A stretch of 64,000 nucleotides of DNA from Dolomedes plantarius (Eukaryota > Arthropoda > Arachnida > Araneae > Dolomedidae): NCBI GenBank assembly GCA_907164885.2, contig OU015496.1, positions 169,682,242 through 169,746,241 of the forward strand. Direction: 5' to 3'. The notes beneath the pieces are model-generated. The model had not been told where the DNA came from. It was given only the letters and a program-made list of their open reading frames with translations, and did no database searches. Within the stretch, counting starts at the first letter, position 1; each line of letters begins with the position of its first letter. Below are positions 29,161 through 41,000 of the stretch, piece after piece. A program made the position numbers and the translations under genes.

Positions 29161-29469
29161 CCCAACCAACTCTTTCTTTCCCCCCCCCCCCTAACTTTCT
29201 GCTTTTTCACAATTTTATATGCAATTATAAAAGCTAGGGCCTGACGCGAATCCATTTTGAAAGAAAAGATAAAAATAAGCAAATTGCGATCAAATCACAC
29301 AACTGACTGAGTTGACTCTCAAGTCGACACGAAATGTTCCTGGTCGCGAGACTGCAGTAACTGTCGAGTCTCACGAAATTGTCTCGAGAGCGTAAGTGAT
29401 CTCAAATTTATAACACCCTGAGACTAATCTCGAGATTTTCTCTCAAGTGGACACTTAGCATTATGCTTC

Positions 29470-30241
29470 CTTTTTGTAAGCAAACTCACCCTCAAAATAA
29501 GTTGTAGACTCCATTATTAATAGTTTCTTTCTGTTGACACTAGGTGTACCTAGACATATTTTCACAAGAACTTAAAAGTGCTTAAGAATTGCCCTTTTAT
29601 ATTTGTAGCGATTAGAAATTGATTTTAAAGTCATCTTTCGCTATTAATTTGAATGTTTCAGTCCTTGTACTTAATATTTCCCCCCTCAATTTATCAAATC
29701 TTTCTCACAAATGTACTGGTGGTTATGAAAGTGATCTAAATCATATTTTTTTTTTGAGATATTAGAAGGTTTGAGTATGAACACGAACTGAATTCTGTAT
29801 AATGAGGAAACAACAGACTCCATCTAACGATTCAGTTTTTTCAATTTAGCAAAGATTGCTTCAGATTACGGTAATATAAAAGAATTCAATATGAAATAAC
29901 TGATAAACTTATCTTTTTTAGATTCTTGACTTGGGCCACTTTCATAATCACTGGCACATCTGACACAAGGATTGCACAAAAATACTGTTTTCTATTAAAT
30001 TTTAACCGTTTTTCGTTGAAAAGAACCCTTTGACAAAAAATATTAATCTTTGAGGGTCCTCTCCCTTTCCTCAACTATTATATCATCGTACTGGTTGCTG
30101 CAGAAATTTGATTGTCTTTTATTTGTTTGAGAAACGCATGCACGAAAAGATGATTGCAATTTCTTTTATCGAAACTTTCCTGCAATAATGAGTCTTCAAG
30201 AATAGACTGACATTTTGAAAAGATATCGAGTAAACCAGATA
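29470..30241. other. Intergenic, nothing recognised
   Basis: Non-coding, no clear repeat ends; the small open frames here have no family resemblance I can see. Confidence 0.55.
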
Positions 30242-30249
30242 GTCTAGAC

Positions 30250-30659
30250 CAGTGGTTCCAAACTGGTGTTATGCGAGAGTATTTAAGGTGGTATGCAGAA
30301 GAGTTCAATAATAATAAGCACAATGGGCTGGTTAAAGAAAAGCACTATTGAACCTGACAGAAGCTCTAATAAGAATTATGCAATAGCAAATTTCTCATTA
30401 AGCCTTCTAATAAAGACATTTTAGTGTTGGGATATCGCATTTGCCATTTGTTAACAACAATTACGTACAAACGGCTTTTTCTAGTTGTGTAGATTCATTT
30501 TCTATGTTTTGATTTATTAATACTTGAATACATTTTGTAAAGTTATTCATGTGTATAGAATTTCTTTGGCCCCCCTCAAAAAGTTATAAACAGTGATACA
30601 CCACGACCCTACAAAGTTCTCAGGTGGTACGTACGTATAAAAAAGGTTGGGAATCACTG
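30250..30659. mobile_element. hAT-type element with perfect target duplication
   Basis: CAGTGGTTCCAAAC and GTTGGGAATCACTG form the inverted ends, and GTCTAGAC occurs at both flanks (30242-30249, 30660-30667). The ends resemble those of the MITE at 2913. About 410 bp, no intact gene. Confidence 0.9.
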
Positions 30660-30699
30660 GTCTAGACTTTTGAGTCAAGACTAAAAAAAATTAAAATTC

Positions 30700-30860
30700 A
30701 GGTAGTCTCGTCTAACGAAACAACCGCAGTTTATACTTTTCTGTTTAACTCTTTACTGCTACGGGGTTTGGCACGCTGCCAAAATTATAACTGGCGACGC
30801 AGAACAATTTTTTTTTCTCTGAAGGACCGTTATTGAGGAACGTAATCCTACGTTAAAAGG
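30700..30860 (+). repeat. Dispersed repeat family D, copy 2
   Basis: AGGTAGTCTCGTCTAACGAA at the start and GGAACGTAATCCTACGTTAA at the end, colinear with 1189-1457 but shorter. Confidence 0.6.
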
Positions 30861-31933
30861 GGGGGGGGGGAATACGGAATTCAGAATTAACGATGAAAAG
30901 ATTATCGAAAAGTATCTTTGCGGGAGAGAAAAAAGAAACTGTCTAAGGCACACGACATAATTTTTGCCGTCGTAGCTGTTTACTTTTAAACCTTTCGGTA
31001 AACTTTATTTAGCGAAATTTCCATCTGTGGTTTTGATTTCCTCCAAATTTTTTAAGAAACTGTGAAGAGCTTAATAAATAACATGTTTTGTGTTTTATGT
31101 TTGCTTACTCTAATTTATTGATTTATTCTTGAAAGTGCAACAATTTTATTCTTTACGACTTAGACACAGTTGCATGCTCAGATTTTACCGCAAAGAGATC
31201 GGTGTGTCCTGGAATGTGGGTCCTTCACTTGCTGTCAGGAATTTAAATATTTTCAGAAAGTTGTGGGAAAATTCAGAGATGTGAGCAACGTAGTGCCACA
31301 AAATATCCCACAATTATGAACTACTAGTTGACAACTGACATCACGCCTGGGGAGAAAAAAAATTATTGGGTCTATCAATTTAGAAAACATGGTTACGACT
31401 CCGATATTTTACATTCAGAAATTATAAAGCAACTAGATATATATATATAACTTGAGTGGCAACCTTTCGATGTATTATCGTCAAAGAATTTGATTTCTAT
31501 CTCCATCTTGTGTTATTTTTCTTGACAAGACATTGCTTTCTAGCTATATAAACCTTTTTGTGATATCGGCGATTAGGTTCGTGTAACACCAATTTAATAT
31601 GTATTTTTAAAAAATTTATTTTATTAAAACATTCATTAAGTAATCTAATTTCAAAGCAAATATACGAGTTCATATGTATAAAATGCTGTAATGCCAAGTT
31701 TTCTCCTCTATCATGTGAGTGAAGCTTGGCGATAGAACATTGTTCATTAAACGATAAAGCAAACAAATATCACAATATTATATATTACTCTACATTACAT
31801 GTTAAATACCTGCAGAAACTTTTGAGTTGTTGCTTAAGAAGCGAAAATTCAGTGTTGAGCATTTCTTTTGTTTACAAATGTAAATTGCTCAAATTAAGTG
31901 GTTTGACCCCTGAGCGGTGCTCCCTTAAAATTA
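30861..31933. other. Intergenic, nothing recognised
   Basis: Unclassified sequence with a G run near 30860 and a short (AT)n tract near 31438. No supportable gene. Confidence 0.55.
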
Positions 31934-32604
31934 TCTATCTATATAAAACAGTTCCGTAACTGACTGACTGACACAAACCGCTGGACCTAAAGGGCTGAAA
32001 TTTTGCATGGCGATTCTTATAGTGTAGGGGTGCACTAAGAAAGATTTTTGAAAAATTCTTCTTAGATTCTTTTAAAATTAAATTTTTAAGCTGTTTTGAT
32101 AACTTTTTTTAACTTTGCATTTAAAATAACAATCTGAGGGTTATAAAATTTATATCACGAGAAAGATCATAAAAATTCCTTTAAAATGAAATTTTTTTCG
32201 AATCTTTACCTCCATTTTCTGATTTTTGGTGAATTTTTAAAGATTAATTTTTAGAATTTAATTTATTAAATACTGATCACGTGGTTTCTTTTCTTTTTGT
32301 GATACTTTAAACTAATTTTACGTCACGTGCATAACAATGAAATAGACAAAAAAAAATATTTTTTTTTTTTTGCTAATGCGGCAGACGATTGGACATTATC
32401 CAAAAAAATTAAAATACAGTAAAAGATAAGTTCCTCAAACTGTACTGTATTAACTATACTGTATTCTTTAGTATGTTCTATTAGATTTTTTTTAAATATT
32501 TTCTTCTACATTATTTTGTCTAAAAATATCCGTTACGATTTTTTTTATAATTTTTTTTTTACATCAATTGCATACATTTATCGTTGTATTTATTATATTA
32601 TTAT

Positions 32605-32650
<46 letters not shown>

Positions 32651-32724
32651 GGCATTAATTGGATACATTGACCGTTGTATTTAATTTGAATATACTCCGT
32701 AGGGAAGTACGGTTATTCAGCTAG
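31934..32724 (+). mobile_element. Non-autonomous Helitron, family 1, copy 3
   Basis: It starts TCTATCTATATAAAACAG after A and ends TATTCAGCTAG before T (32725). The start could instead be the second TC at 31938. Hairpin CCGTA...TACGG precedes the 3' end, and an (AT)n tract lies at 32607-32648. Body as in copies 1 and 2. Confidence 0.86.
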
Positions 32725-33004
32725 TTTTGAATATGCGTTTGAAAAATGACATAGTAATAAAGAGGGGACTCATATCTGTCTAAAAGTTCATATGTAAACA
32801 CAAAAATTGAAAAAGAGTTTAGGGATAGGAATAGAAAGAAGTTTAAATTTTTTTTTAACTCTGGGAAGCGTAAGTAAACGTTACTATATGAATATACTTG
32901 TTAAATTTTAGGATTCTGAACCTTAGTTCAGCAGCCAATCATATTGCTAGAAATTCTTGTGTCCTAATGGAATAGAAGTGAGAAAATTACAGCTAAAAAT
33001 GTTC

Positions 33005-33219
33005 TCGGATCCTGGAACTTAGTTCAGGAGCTAAGCCCCCAACATTGTATAATGGTAAGCGTCTCGGGCATCCACGATGTGAGCTCGGGTTCGAATCCCG
33101 GATAAGGCATGGACGTTCCTTTGTTGTACCCTCTTGGTGCTTCTATTATAAAATAGCCAACGAATTCGCAGTGTGAATGGGTCAACGTCCTCAGGAAAAA
33201 GTACCTGCTGCACTGAAAA
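33005..33219 (+). repeat. tRNA-derived SINE, family B
   Basis: An A-box-like TATAATGGTAAGCG and a B-box GGGTTCGAATCCC are followed by a body with TTATAAAATAGCCAACGA and an A tail. AAAAATGTTC occurs at both flanks (32995-33004, 33220-33229). A tail-only relative appears at 47108-47190. Confidence 0.78.
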
Positions 33220-33282
33220 AAAAATGTTCAAGAACGGAAATTTCATCCAATGAAACTGTTGAACGTATTAAATTACTTAGAG

Positions 33283-33508
33283 CAGCGGTTCCCAACCGGT
33301 GGGTCGCGACTCGATCCTAAAACTATCAGAAACCATCGAATAAACCATCAGAAAAGATAAGAAAAATCGAAACAAATCGAATTGTGTTTTGATTGTTTTC
33401 TTGGTTTTTGATTTTTGGCATCTGGGGCAGACAACAGAACCACTACATCCCTCCCAGATGACTCACACAGTCACACAGATGGTGCACACTCTGGCAACGC
33501 CGCTCCTC

Positions 33509-33579
<71 letters not shown>

Positions 33580-33726
33580 TTTGCAATATTTGATGGTAAA
33601 TTATATATACATAAGGAAGGGATACGATACAAATAAGGTTTTTTACTCCACCATGGACCGATGGACCGTGGAGGTATTCCGATAAGGAAAGGTGAGTCGC
33701 CAGCTGAAAAAGGTTGGGACCCACTG
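33283..33726. mobile_element. hAT-type MITE with TA and TTTA tracts
   Basis: CAGCGGTTCCCAACC and GGTTGGGACCCACTG form the inverted ends, and the duplication ACTTAGAG is perfect (33275-33282, 33727-33734). The middle is (AT)n then (TTTA)n (33513-33582), so the small open frames there are spurious. Confidence 0.9.
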
Positions 33727-34062
33727 ACTTAGAGTATATTTTAGTTCAAAGGTTTAGCTTTGGATAAGAAAGATTTATTTATTGCAAGCGCCATTATTAT
33801 TACTCTTATTTATTTATTTTTTCTTGGTCGATTGTCAAACTGACTCGAATGATTATAATCATATTCGAGTAATAATTATTATTCTCTATAATAATTATTA
33901 TAGAAAAGGCTTCTGTTTCCAAATGTGAGGTTTCAGTTTTTTAGAGTTTTTAATGTTTCAAATTCTTAGAGGGTATTCCCTGGTTATATCAGTGTTATGT
34001 ACAGGATTGAACACGTACGATTAAAAGACCTTTCGTTATTTCCTTGGTTTTTTTATTTTTAT

Positions 34063-34466
34063 TTTTATTAACTCGCTTTCTTGTTTGTTTGTTTGTCCAG
34101 TACAAATCTTGCAATCGATTTTTAACTAACTTCCCGACTAGCTAGACATTTGAAACTTTTAGAATAGCTCAGAACACGATGACAATGCATTCTTTTGATA
34201 CTTTTAGCCATCTTTAAGCAGGATTGAATTAATTTTCAGTTACTTTTGTTTTGTAGAATGGTGCAGAGATCTATCGGTCGTGACGGGAACGAAACGTTAA
34301 ACGCAAGTTAATTTCCAATTAACTTCATTTTCTTTCAAGTTGATGGGATAATTCATCAAAAAAAATGTTTTTAAGTATTTATTAATACATAGAATTGTCA
34401 AGTTTATATGATTCAACAGAAAATTTAAAAACATGGTATATAAAATGTTCTTTTTATCCTGTAAAT
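34063..34466 (+). repeat. Dispersed ~400-bp repeat family E, copy 1
   Basis: It runs from TTTTATTAACTCGCTTTCTT to ATGGTATATAAAATGTTC and is closely matched by 49974-50375. There is no coding sequence and I see no inverted ends; class unknown. Confidence 0.72.
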
Positions 34467-34854
34467 ATTTTCCTTAGTACTTAGCTCAAAAAGTTTCATT
34501 TAAATGTTTTAAGTCCAGTTTCTTATTAATTTATAATTTATCAGGATCTTTCATTTCACTAAAGGTCGTAACGAAGGGGAAGGCTGAGTACCTTCTGAGA
34601 ATCTCTTGGCCGCCCATTTACAATATACAGGTTAGATAAATTTTTACTGCTAGTATTCCGTCAACGGTTATCATATGCTCATGTATTTCGCTTGGCTAAA
34701 TCTGCGAACATGAAAACAGATTTGTTTAGAGGGCTGAAAGCATCAGATTGATTGTCTAACAAAATAAAGATACTAATTTGAAATGCGAGAAGATGGGGAC
34801 CATGATGTTTATAACCAGCGGCAATCTATCTTTCCTCTTTTCGTTTAATTACAG

Positions 34855-35042
34855 ATACAATGACGCACGAAATAAATAAACGCACTGACCGCTACGCTAG
34901 AGAACTGCGTTTGAGATACACCTGTGGATGGACCTCCGAAGCACTCGCTTGGCAAGCAGAAAGTGGTAAACGCTTGTGGGCGAAAGAACACAATTTAGAG
35001 ACGGCTCTCAGAGAGTTGATGGGAAAACATATGAAGAACGAA
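34855..35042 (+). CDS. CFAP161: CFAP161-like exon 1 (coding from 34860)
   Basis: The acceptor is taattacag and the donor GTAAGC, phase 0 out. It encodes residues 1-61, mostly helical and charged (RYTCGWTSEALAWQAESGKR). This is the least conserved part, so its family assignment rests on frame continuity. Confidence 0.7.
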
Positions 35043-38000
35043 GTAAGCCCAAATTGCTTTCCATAAACATTAAAGATAGCGTTAATGTACAGAAATCTAA
35101 ACCCACGTAACATTGTTAATTGCTGTCTGAGTAATTTTTACTTCAAATAGTTACAACTAACGCTTCAAAATGTACGAAAAGCCATACTGCTGCATATACA
35201 CAAAATATCTTTAAGGCAACTATCCAGAACATTTTATGAAACATCGGAAGGGAGGATTATTTTCAATAAATTTTTTAATTGAAAGAGCCCTCTTCCCCTT
35301 GACAACCTTTTAATCCACCAACAAGCTTGGTGCCACGATCGGTTCGTGAGTTTTAGCTTAGAATTCATCGCGTCTCCGAATGTTTTATAAAAAAGTTAAA
35401 TTTCAAACTGATTGACTCCCTAAGCACTATAATTGGGCTTTATCTACGGCTTTTGGACCCTTAACAACGTGCATATCGTCTAAAATCTCATTTCGAACTT
35501 ATGTACGAATGCAAAAGATCTTTTCAATCGTATGTAATGTACGATGTGAAAACTTGTGCAAGTACGTTTATCATGATCAAAGCATTGCTTTTAATACAAC
35601 TTCTCCTTTTTCTGTATAGGCATTCTCTTCTCTTTATGCTATATTTACGTTATGCACAGTTACAGCTTTCTCTTCCGTGTCTTGGCCGGATATGGGCACT
35701 TTAAATTCGTAGACCGGATAGTTTATCTATGAGATCAGAGAGGGTACGATCCCTCCAGATGTCACCTCTGGGTGTACTGAGATCAAATTGAGGTGGCACT
35801 TGGCTAATTCAGACTCAACCCTTGTGGTGCCATTATAAACCGGATCCGCACCCCTCAGCCCACTAGCCTATATGGATCTGGTCTGGAATACTTCCGGCCA
35901 GGGGGCATTAGAAACAACAACAGCTTTCCCAAAGACTCCAACAACAAAGAATAAATATGGCGTTACACTGTATTTTTCCTAAATGGAATGACGACAATTT
36001 TGCACAACCTTACCATTGTTGTGGAACTATTTTTAATACTGAAAAAAAACTATCATATTCAAAATGAATTTCGCCTCTGAATCATAATAATGTCACATGT
36101 AGTAACAAATTTATTATTTAGTTTTCAGTCCAAACCATGCGAGAGGAAAAATTAGAAGATTACTTAAAAACAGTTTGCAGACCAGTAAGTATATGGTACA
36201 TAATAATAAAATTGATATCTTCCGCATCTAAATGCGTTAATGAGTAGGAATATGTGTTTTATCTGCAACTCAAGTATATACACCAAACTCTGTGGAACTA
36301 TTCCTTCCAAAGCCGGCTGTATAGTGTTTTATAGGAGATTCGCCGTAACACTCCAAACTAACCAAACTTACTGTGTTTGACTTGATCTGTAGTGCCTAAG
36401 CTAAAATAACTACAATTCCTATTATCTAGGGAGGATATTGTCTATTCGTAAAGTAAAAAGGTTTCGAAAAAACTTTCAAACTCTGTGTTAAATATAACGT
36501 GGAGAAATAGAGGAGGATTTGAAAGGAATTCAGATGCAGTGGCGACTCTGATTAGGGTTGCTTGGGGGAACGACAAATGTTATGACAAGTATAAATTCCC
36601 CGAATTACAAAGTAACCAAATAAAAATGTTAGCGAAACTTGTAAATATGTAACAGGTTAAAATTATACATATTTTTTTTGAATATATTAATTAATTTTGT
36701 AAGTTATATAATGTAGAACCCAAAAATGTGAGAGGATCGACAACTCTCTGCTAACCATTTGGATTGATAGTATTTCAAGATGGCGGTCATTCTCTGTAGG
36801 GATTTCATATTTGAAGTCAGTGGCAGATCATGGCACAGGAGCAAGAAGAGCCGCGCTTGGGGCCTCCGGTTGTCAGGGGCTCCCGAAAGTTAGTAGTTTC
36901 GAAGAGGGATACATTTTGAAAACCTCAGGCAAATATACCATCTTCTTTAGAGCATTTTGCCGTTCGTCGAACGACAAACGGCGTAGCACAAGTTTTTACT
37001 ACTTAATAACTGACCAATAAAATTTCCTTTTCGACGTGAGAAAATATCTTAATAAATAATATTTATTAATAGTTTATAGAACAAGGGGGTCTCAGAACTA
37101 GATTGCGCTTGGGAACCTCCAAATGCTTCAACCGCCATTAAAATTTCTCGGGAGAGTTACAAAATGAATCACTGAGACATTTTGTAAGTTTGAATTAGCT
37201 ATAAAAACCCAAATATAAGAAATGCTTCCAGGGAAAATAGGATTTTCGACCTATATGAAAGTACTTTGTATGTTGAGGTTGTTACTGAAAAGGAGGAAAC
37301 GGAATTTTTTTGGTTGCTGTAAGAAATTTATTTTGGTTTTGAGGGGTAAACTAACTCCACGAGCCGCCTCTATCAAGTGTTACATCCAAGTTGAAAAGAG
37401 AATCTTTAAGGTAAAGTCGCGATGTTGTTAGAGGTGTATCCCTGAGATTTAGTGTACTTGCACAGAATTTATGAAGGTAGATTTTTGGGCTCTGGCTGTA
37501 TGTTTTACGTGTCGATTCAACAGTGTATACTTTCCTTTTACAACTCTACTTCTAGCGTAATGATTTAAACTTCAAAGAAGTTGAACATTTCGGGAACCAA
37601 AACGTTGAACGACATAAAAAGTATAATTTATGTGAATATTTTTATTTCCATCCTATAAACAAAGCAGCAAAGTTAACTGTTTTCAATACTTTTTTTATTA
37701 TAGATAGCTCTGACTTGCAATATCGATGGTTTATTATACGACGGAGACATAATTCGCCTAAAATGGGCAAACTCTGCCAAATATGTAGTACTTTCTGCTC
37801 TACCTCCGGATGTAAGCAAGGAAGGTCGTTTCTTGCATCCGACACGAGCAACTGGTTCTGAAGATTCTAGAATAATGGTGAAAAACGCTTTCCAAATATA
37901 CAGGTAGATGAGAGGGCAGCATATCACAGTTTTTATTAAACATTTATAAAATGAACACCGCAGGATATTGTACAAATCAGATGCAGAAGTACGTTTATAC

Positions 38001-41000
38001 TACACTGATCAGCTCCTGCTCTTTTGTAGCGATCGTAGTTTAATCGTTACGCTTTCGAGCGCCCTGTAAATTTAAATTAGATTATTATATTTTAAGATTC
38101 CTTTTTTTTTTTTTGGGGGGGGGGGGCTAATGCGGAAGCAATTGTCTGAGACAATCGCACGGAACCGCGGAAATTGTTGACTACTTTATTATCTAGGAGC
38201 ACCATACAGGTAAGTAAACATTTCTCCCTTGGTGCCACTTCAATTTTGATCGAGCAACCCCCTTCCCCACAGGGGCGACATCTGAAGGGCTCGCACGTTC
38301 CTCACCCACTGTCATCGTGGAAGGGCATTCCAGTGTACGGAGTTAACATGCTCATATTCATAGGTTTGTAAACAACACGAAATATGATTTTTTTATAATA
38401 GATTTATTTTGACCAAGTTAAATAGCTTTTTGAAATGTATAGATAAAAATAACCAAATGAGCGACGAATGTTTGAAGAACTTAAATGCTAAGAAAATCAT
38501 TTTTTCTTTAAAATATCTCTTCATCTAATTATCTAATATTTTCTTACAAAAATTAAGTGTATTGAAAAAAGATTTCTGGGACTGTGTTCTATGTAATTTA
38601 TAACGTCCTTTAAATATTGTATTTGAATTATTTCAGGAGTGACAAAAGAATTCCATCAACAGTACCACTTATGTACGAAGAGTGTATCAATGTATGCACT
38701 GAACTATCTACGGGACAGGTAAATTTACCGTCAAATTTAATATTTTAGTTTTCAAGGAAACACATCACGTAAACATAAAGATATCTAATTTTGTGATAAG
38801 TACATGTGATACATTATCGATAAAGCTATGTGCATTTTGGACCAATCGCTTACCAACCGTTTCTTTGAAAGATGCTGTAGTTTTTCCCCTTTGCGTTTAA
38901 AAAACTTAACATCTTGCAGCATTTTTATGATACTGGCTTAGATTTATCTCGCTCTGTAATTTACTGATACGCTTGAAGTGCATATCTCACCTACTTGAAA
39001 TATTGAAATATTTATCTATTTACCCCAAATTTTGAAATGTTAACATTTTCTTTATAATAAACTTTTTACAGTTGATGTTATACAGTGAAATGAAGACATA
39101 CGACAAGTTTTCAGTGTTGTCTGGGAACCAGGAAGTTTGTTGGAAATCTGATCTGTCGGCTCGGTCGTTATGGAAGGTTTTCCCGGGAAATAAGCAGTGC
39201 ACGAAAAGACATAAACATAAGTATATTATGGTATGAAAGTCATATGAATCAGAAAAAAAATCACTCATGACGTGATGTCTTAAACTATAAAATTTATTAT
39301 AATATTTTTTACTCACAACTTTACAGAATAAAAAACATATGTAACAACGCTGGGGATTTTTTGGAGGCATGTAGCATTTTCGAGGAAAACTTAAGAAAAA
39401 ACGATTTCCCTAAAAATTTCGGCAATTTAAAAGTTTTAAAAAAATGGCATTTAGACTCAGGAATTTTTAAAGATGTTTAGAATAGTATTTGTGTTTTCAT
39501 TTGGTTAAGCTGTAATGGGGGTGTGGGGGGGGGGGGGGTGGAGCTATAGTAATGTTACAATGACGTAACTTTTAGGATAGAATTGGCTGCTGTTTCGCCA
39601 TAACCGTCAATTACGGAATTGGGGTGTGTACGCATCTTTTTCTTTGCATTAGGATTTTTGTGTGCTTGCATGTAAGGTGCGTTGAGCCCATACTGTAAGT
39701 TGTGTTTGTCTTTTCATTTTCTTCTTGACTTATTGCTTACTTGGGGGACTCGGGGCCTTGGGATGTCTTTTGGGCTTACCTGCATCCTATTCAGAAAGTT
39801 CCCCTTGAGGTAACTGACATGGTTAGGCCCCCTGATGACGAGACCTGTCGGTTACCTCTGTTGTTTTATGGTTCAGTTCCGGCACTTATACAGAATCTTG
39901 CCGTTGGTGCGTGGATGCCCAGAGTGCTTGATTTTTGTTTGTTTTTTGTCTATTTTCGTATTATTTTTATATATTTCTGTTAGATTATTTAATTTCAAGT
40001 AACGTAATTTTTAGAAATATTCCCAAACTTTCTTTATAGATGGACTTTATGATTTCAAAATCATATTTTGAATTCGTAGCCGTCTGGTTCGTTTTCCCGA
40101 AATAAAATTGGTAAATACGAAGAACATTTAAAAGGTCATGATCATATATATCGTTTTGGAAAATGATATGAGAACGGAAATACCAACTCTGCTTAGTATT
40201 CAAAATTGCATCACAAATGTGTGGTATAAAGGCAGCTAAAATACATTTTCTAACCTTTTTTTCTTTTTGTTTTTGCATTAGATGCTTGTTTTGTTCAAAT
40301 TTGGCTTTTGATTTTTACTTTAATTCGATACATGCTATGCACATTAAGTTTTCCGTTTGTCTATTTTGAGAACTCCAGAAGCACTTTCCCAAATATCTTT
40401 ATGCCTTGTTAAATAGACAGAAACAAACAGTGGCGTAGCTACATATTCAGCGCCCTGGAGCAAGTAAAATTGGTGCGCCCACTTGTTTCTTGGAAGAGTT
40501 CTGGCGAAATTTATTTTCTATCTACTCTTATTTCGATTTAAAATCTTACTTGATAACAGTTTATTTGAAATTCAAGACATTTCAACAATAAGAAATTTAA
40601 TTTAATAAATATAAATATAATAATAAAACAAATTTTAATTCTTTAAGCACTGAGTGCCTACTAATATTAACTACATATTTTATAAACTGTATTGGCAAAA
40701 TGTACTTATGCATGTCCAGTTTCCACATTAAAAAAAACTTCAAATTTGTTGTTTTCTCGCTTTCTCGTTTGCAAATCGGTCAATCATTTTCTCTAGATCA
40801 AGTTGACAAGCTATTGCTCTTTCAATTGATATCGCGACCAAAGAGCTAAGCCGGTGTTGTGACATGTTGCTTCTTAAATATGTTTTGATTAATTTCAGCT
40901 TTGAAAAACTGCGTTCTGATATCGCTGTCATCACCGGTACAGTTTAAAAAAATCATGCACGCTGTAATAATGCCAGAGAAGCCACTTGAGGCTGCGGTGT

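Larger units (their letters stand above)
28216..29460. mobile_element. PIF/Harbinger-type DNA transposon, truncated
   Basis: Inverted ends TGCTAAGAGTCCACTTG and CAAGTGGACACTTAGCA are flanked by TTA on both sides (28213-28215, 29461-29463), the Harbinger TWA target. Inside are remains of both Harbinger genes: a MADF/Myb-like start on + and a transposase N-terminus on minus. Confidence 0.9.

Noticed and set aside
33040..33110. Apparent tRNA gene
   Set aside because: The A/B-box-like region continues into a SINE body with flanking duplications, so it is a SINE head.
34860..35066. Exon 1 of the CFAP161-like gene read as a separate small gene
   Set aside because: A strong GTAAGC donor at 35043 and in-phase joining to 36122 make it an exon.
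36815..37376. Possible hAT element starting CAGTGGCAGATC or CAGTGGCGACTC
   Set aside because: No matching inverted end with an 8-bp duplication could be found.
39741..39983. 80-aa open frame with GC-rich codons
   Set aside because: No domain, start context or splice support; probably part of an unclassified repeat.
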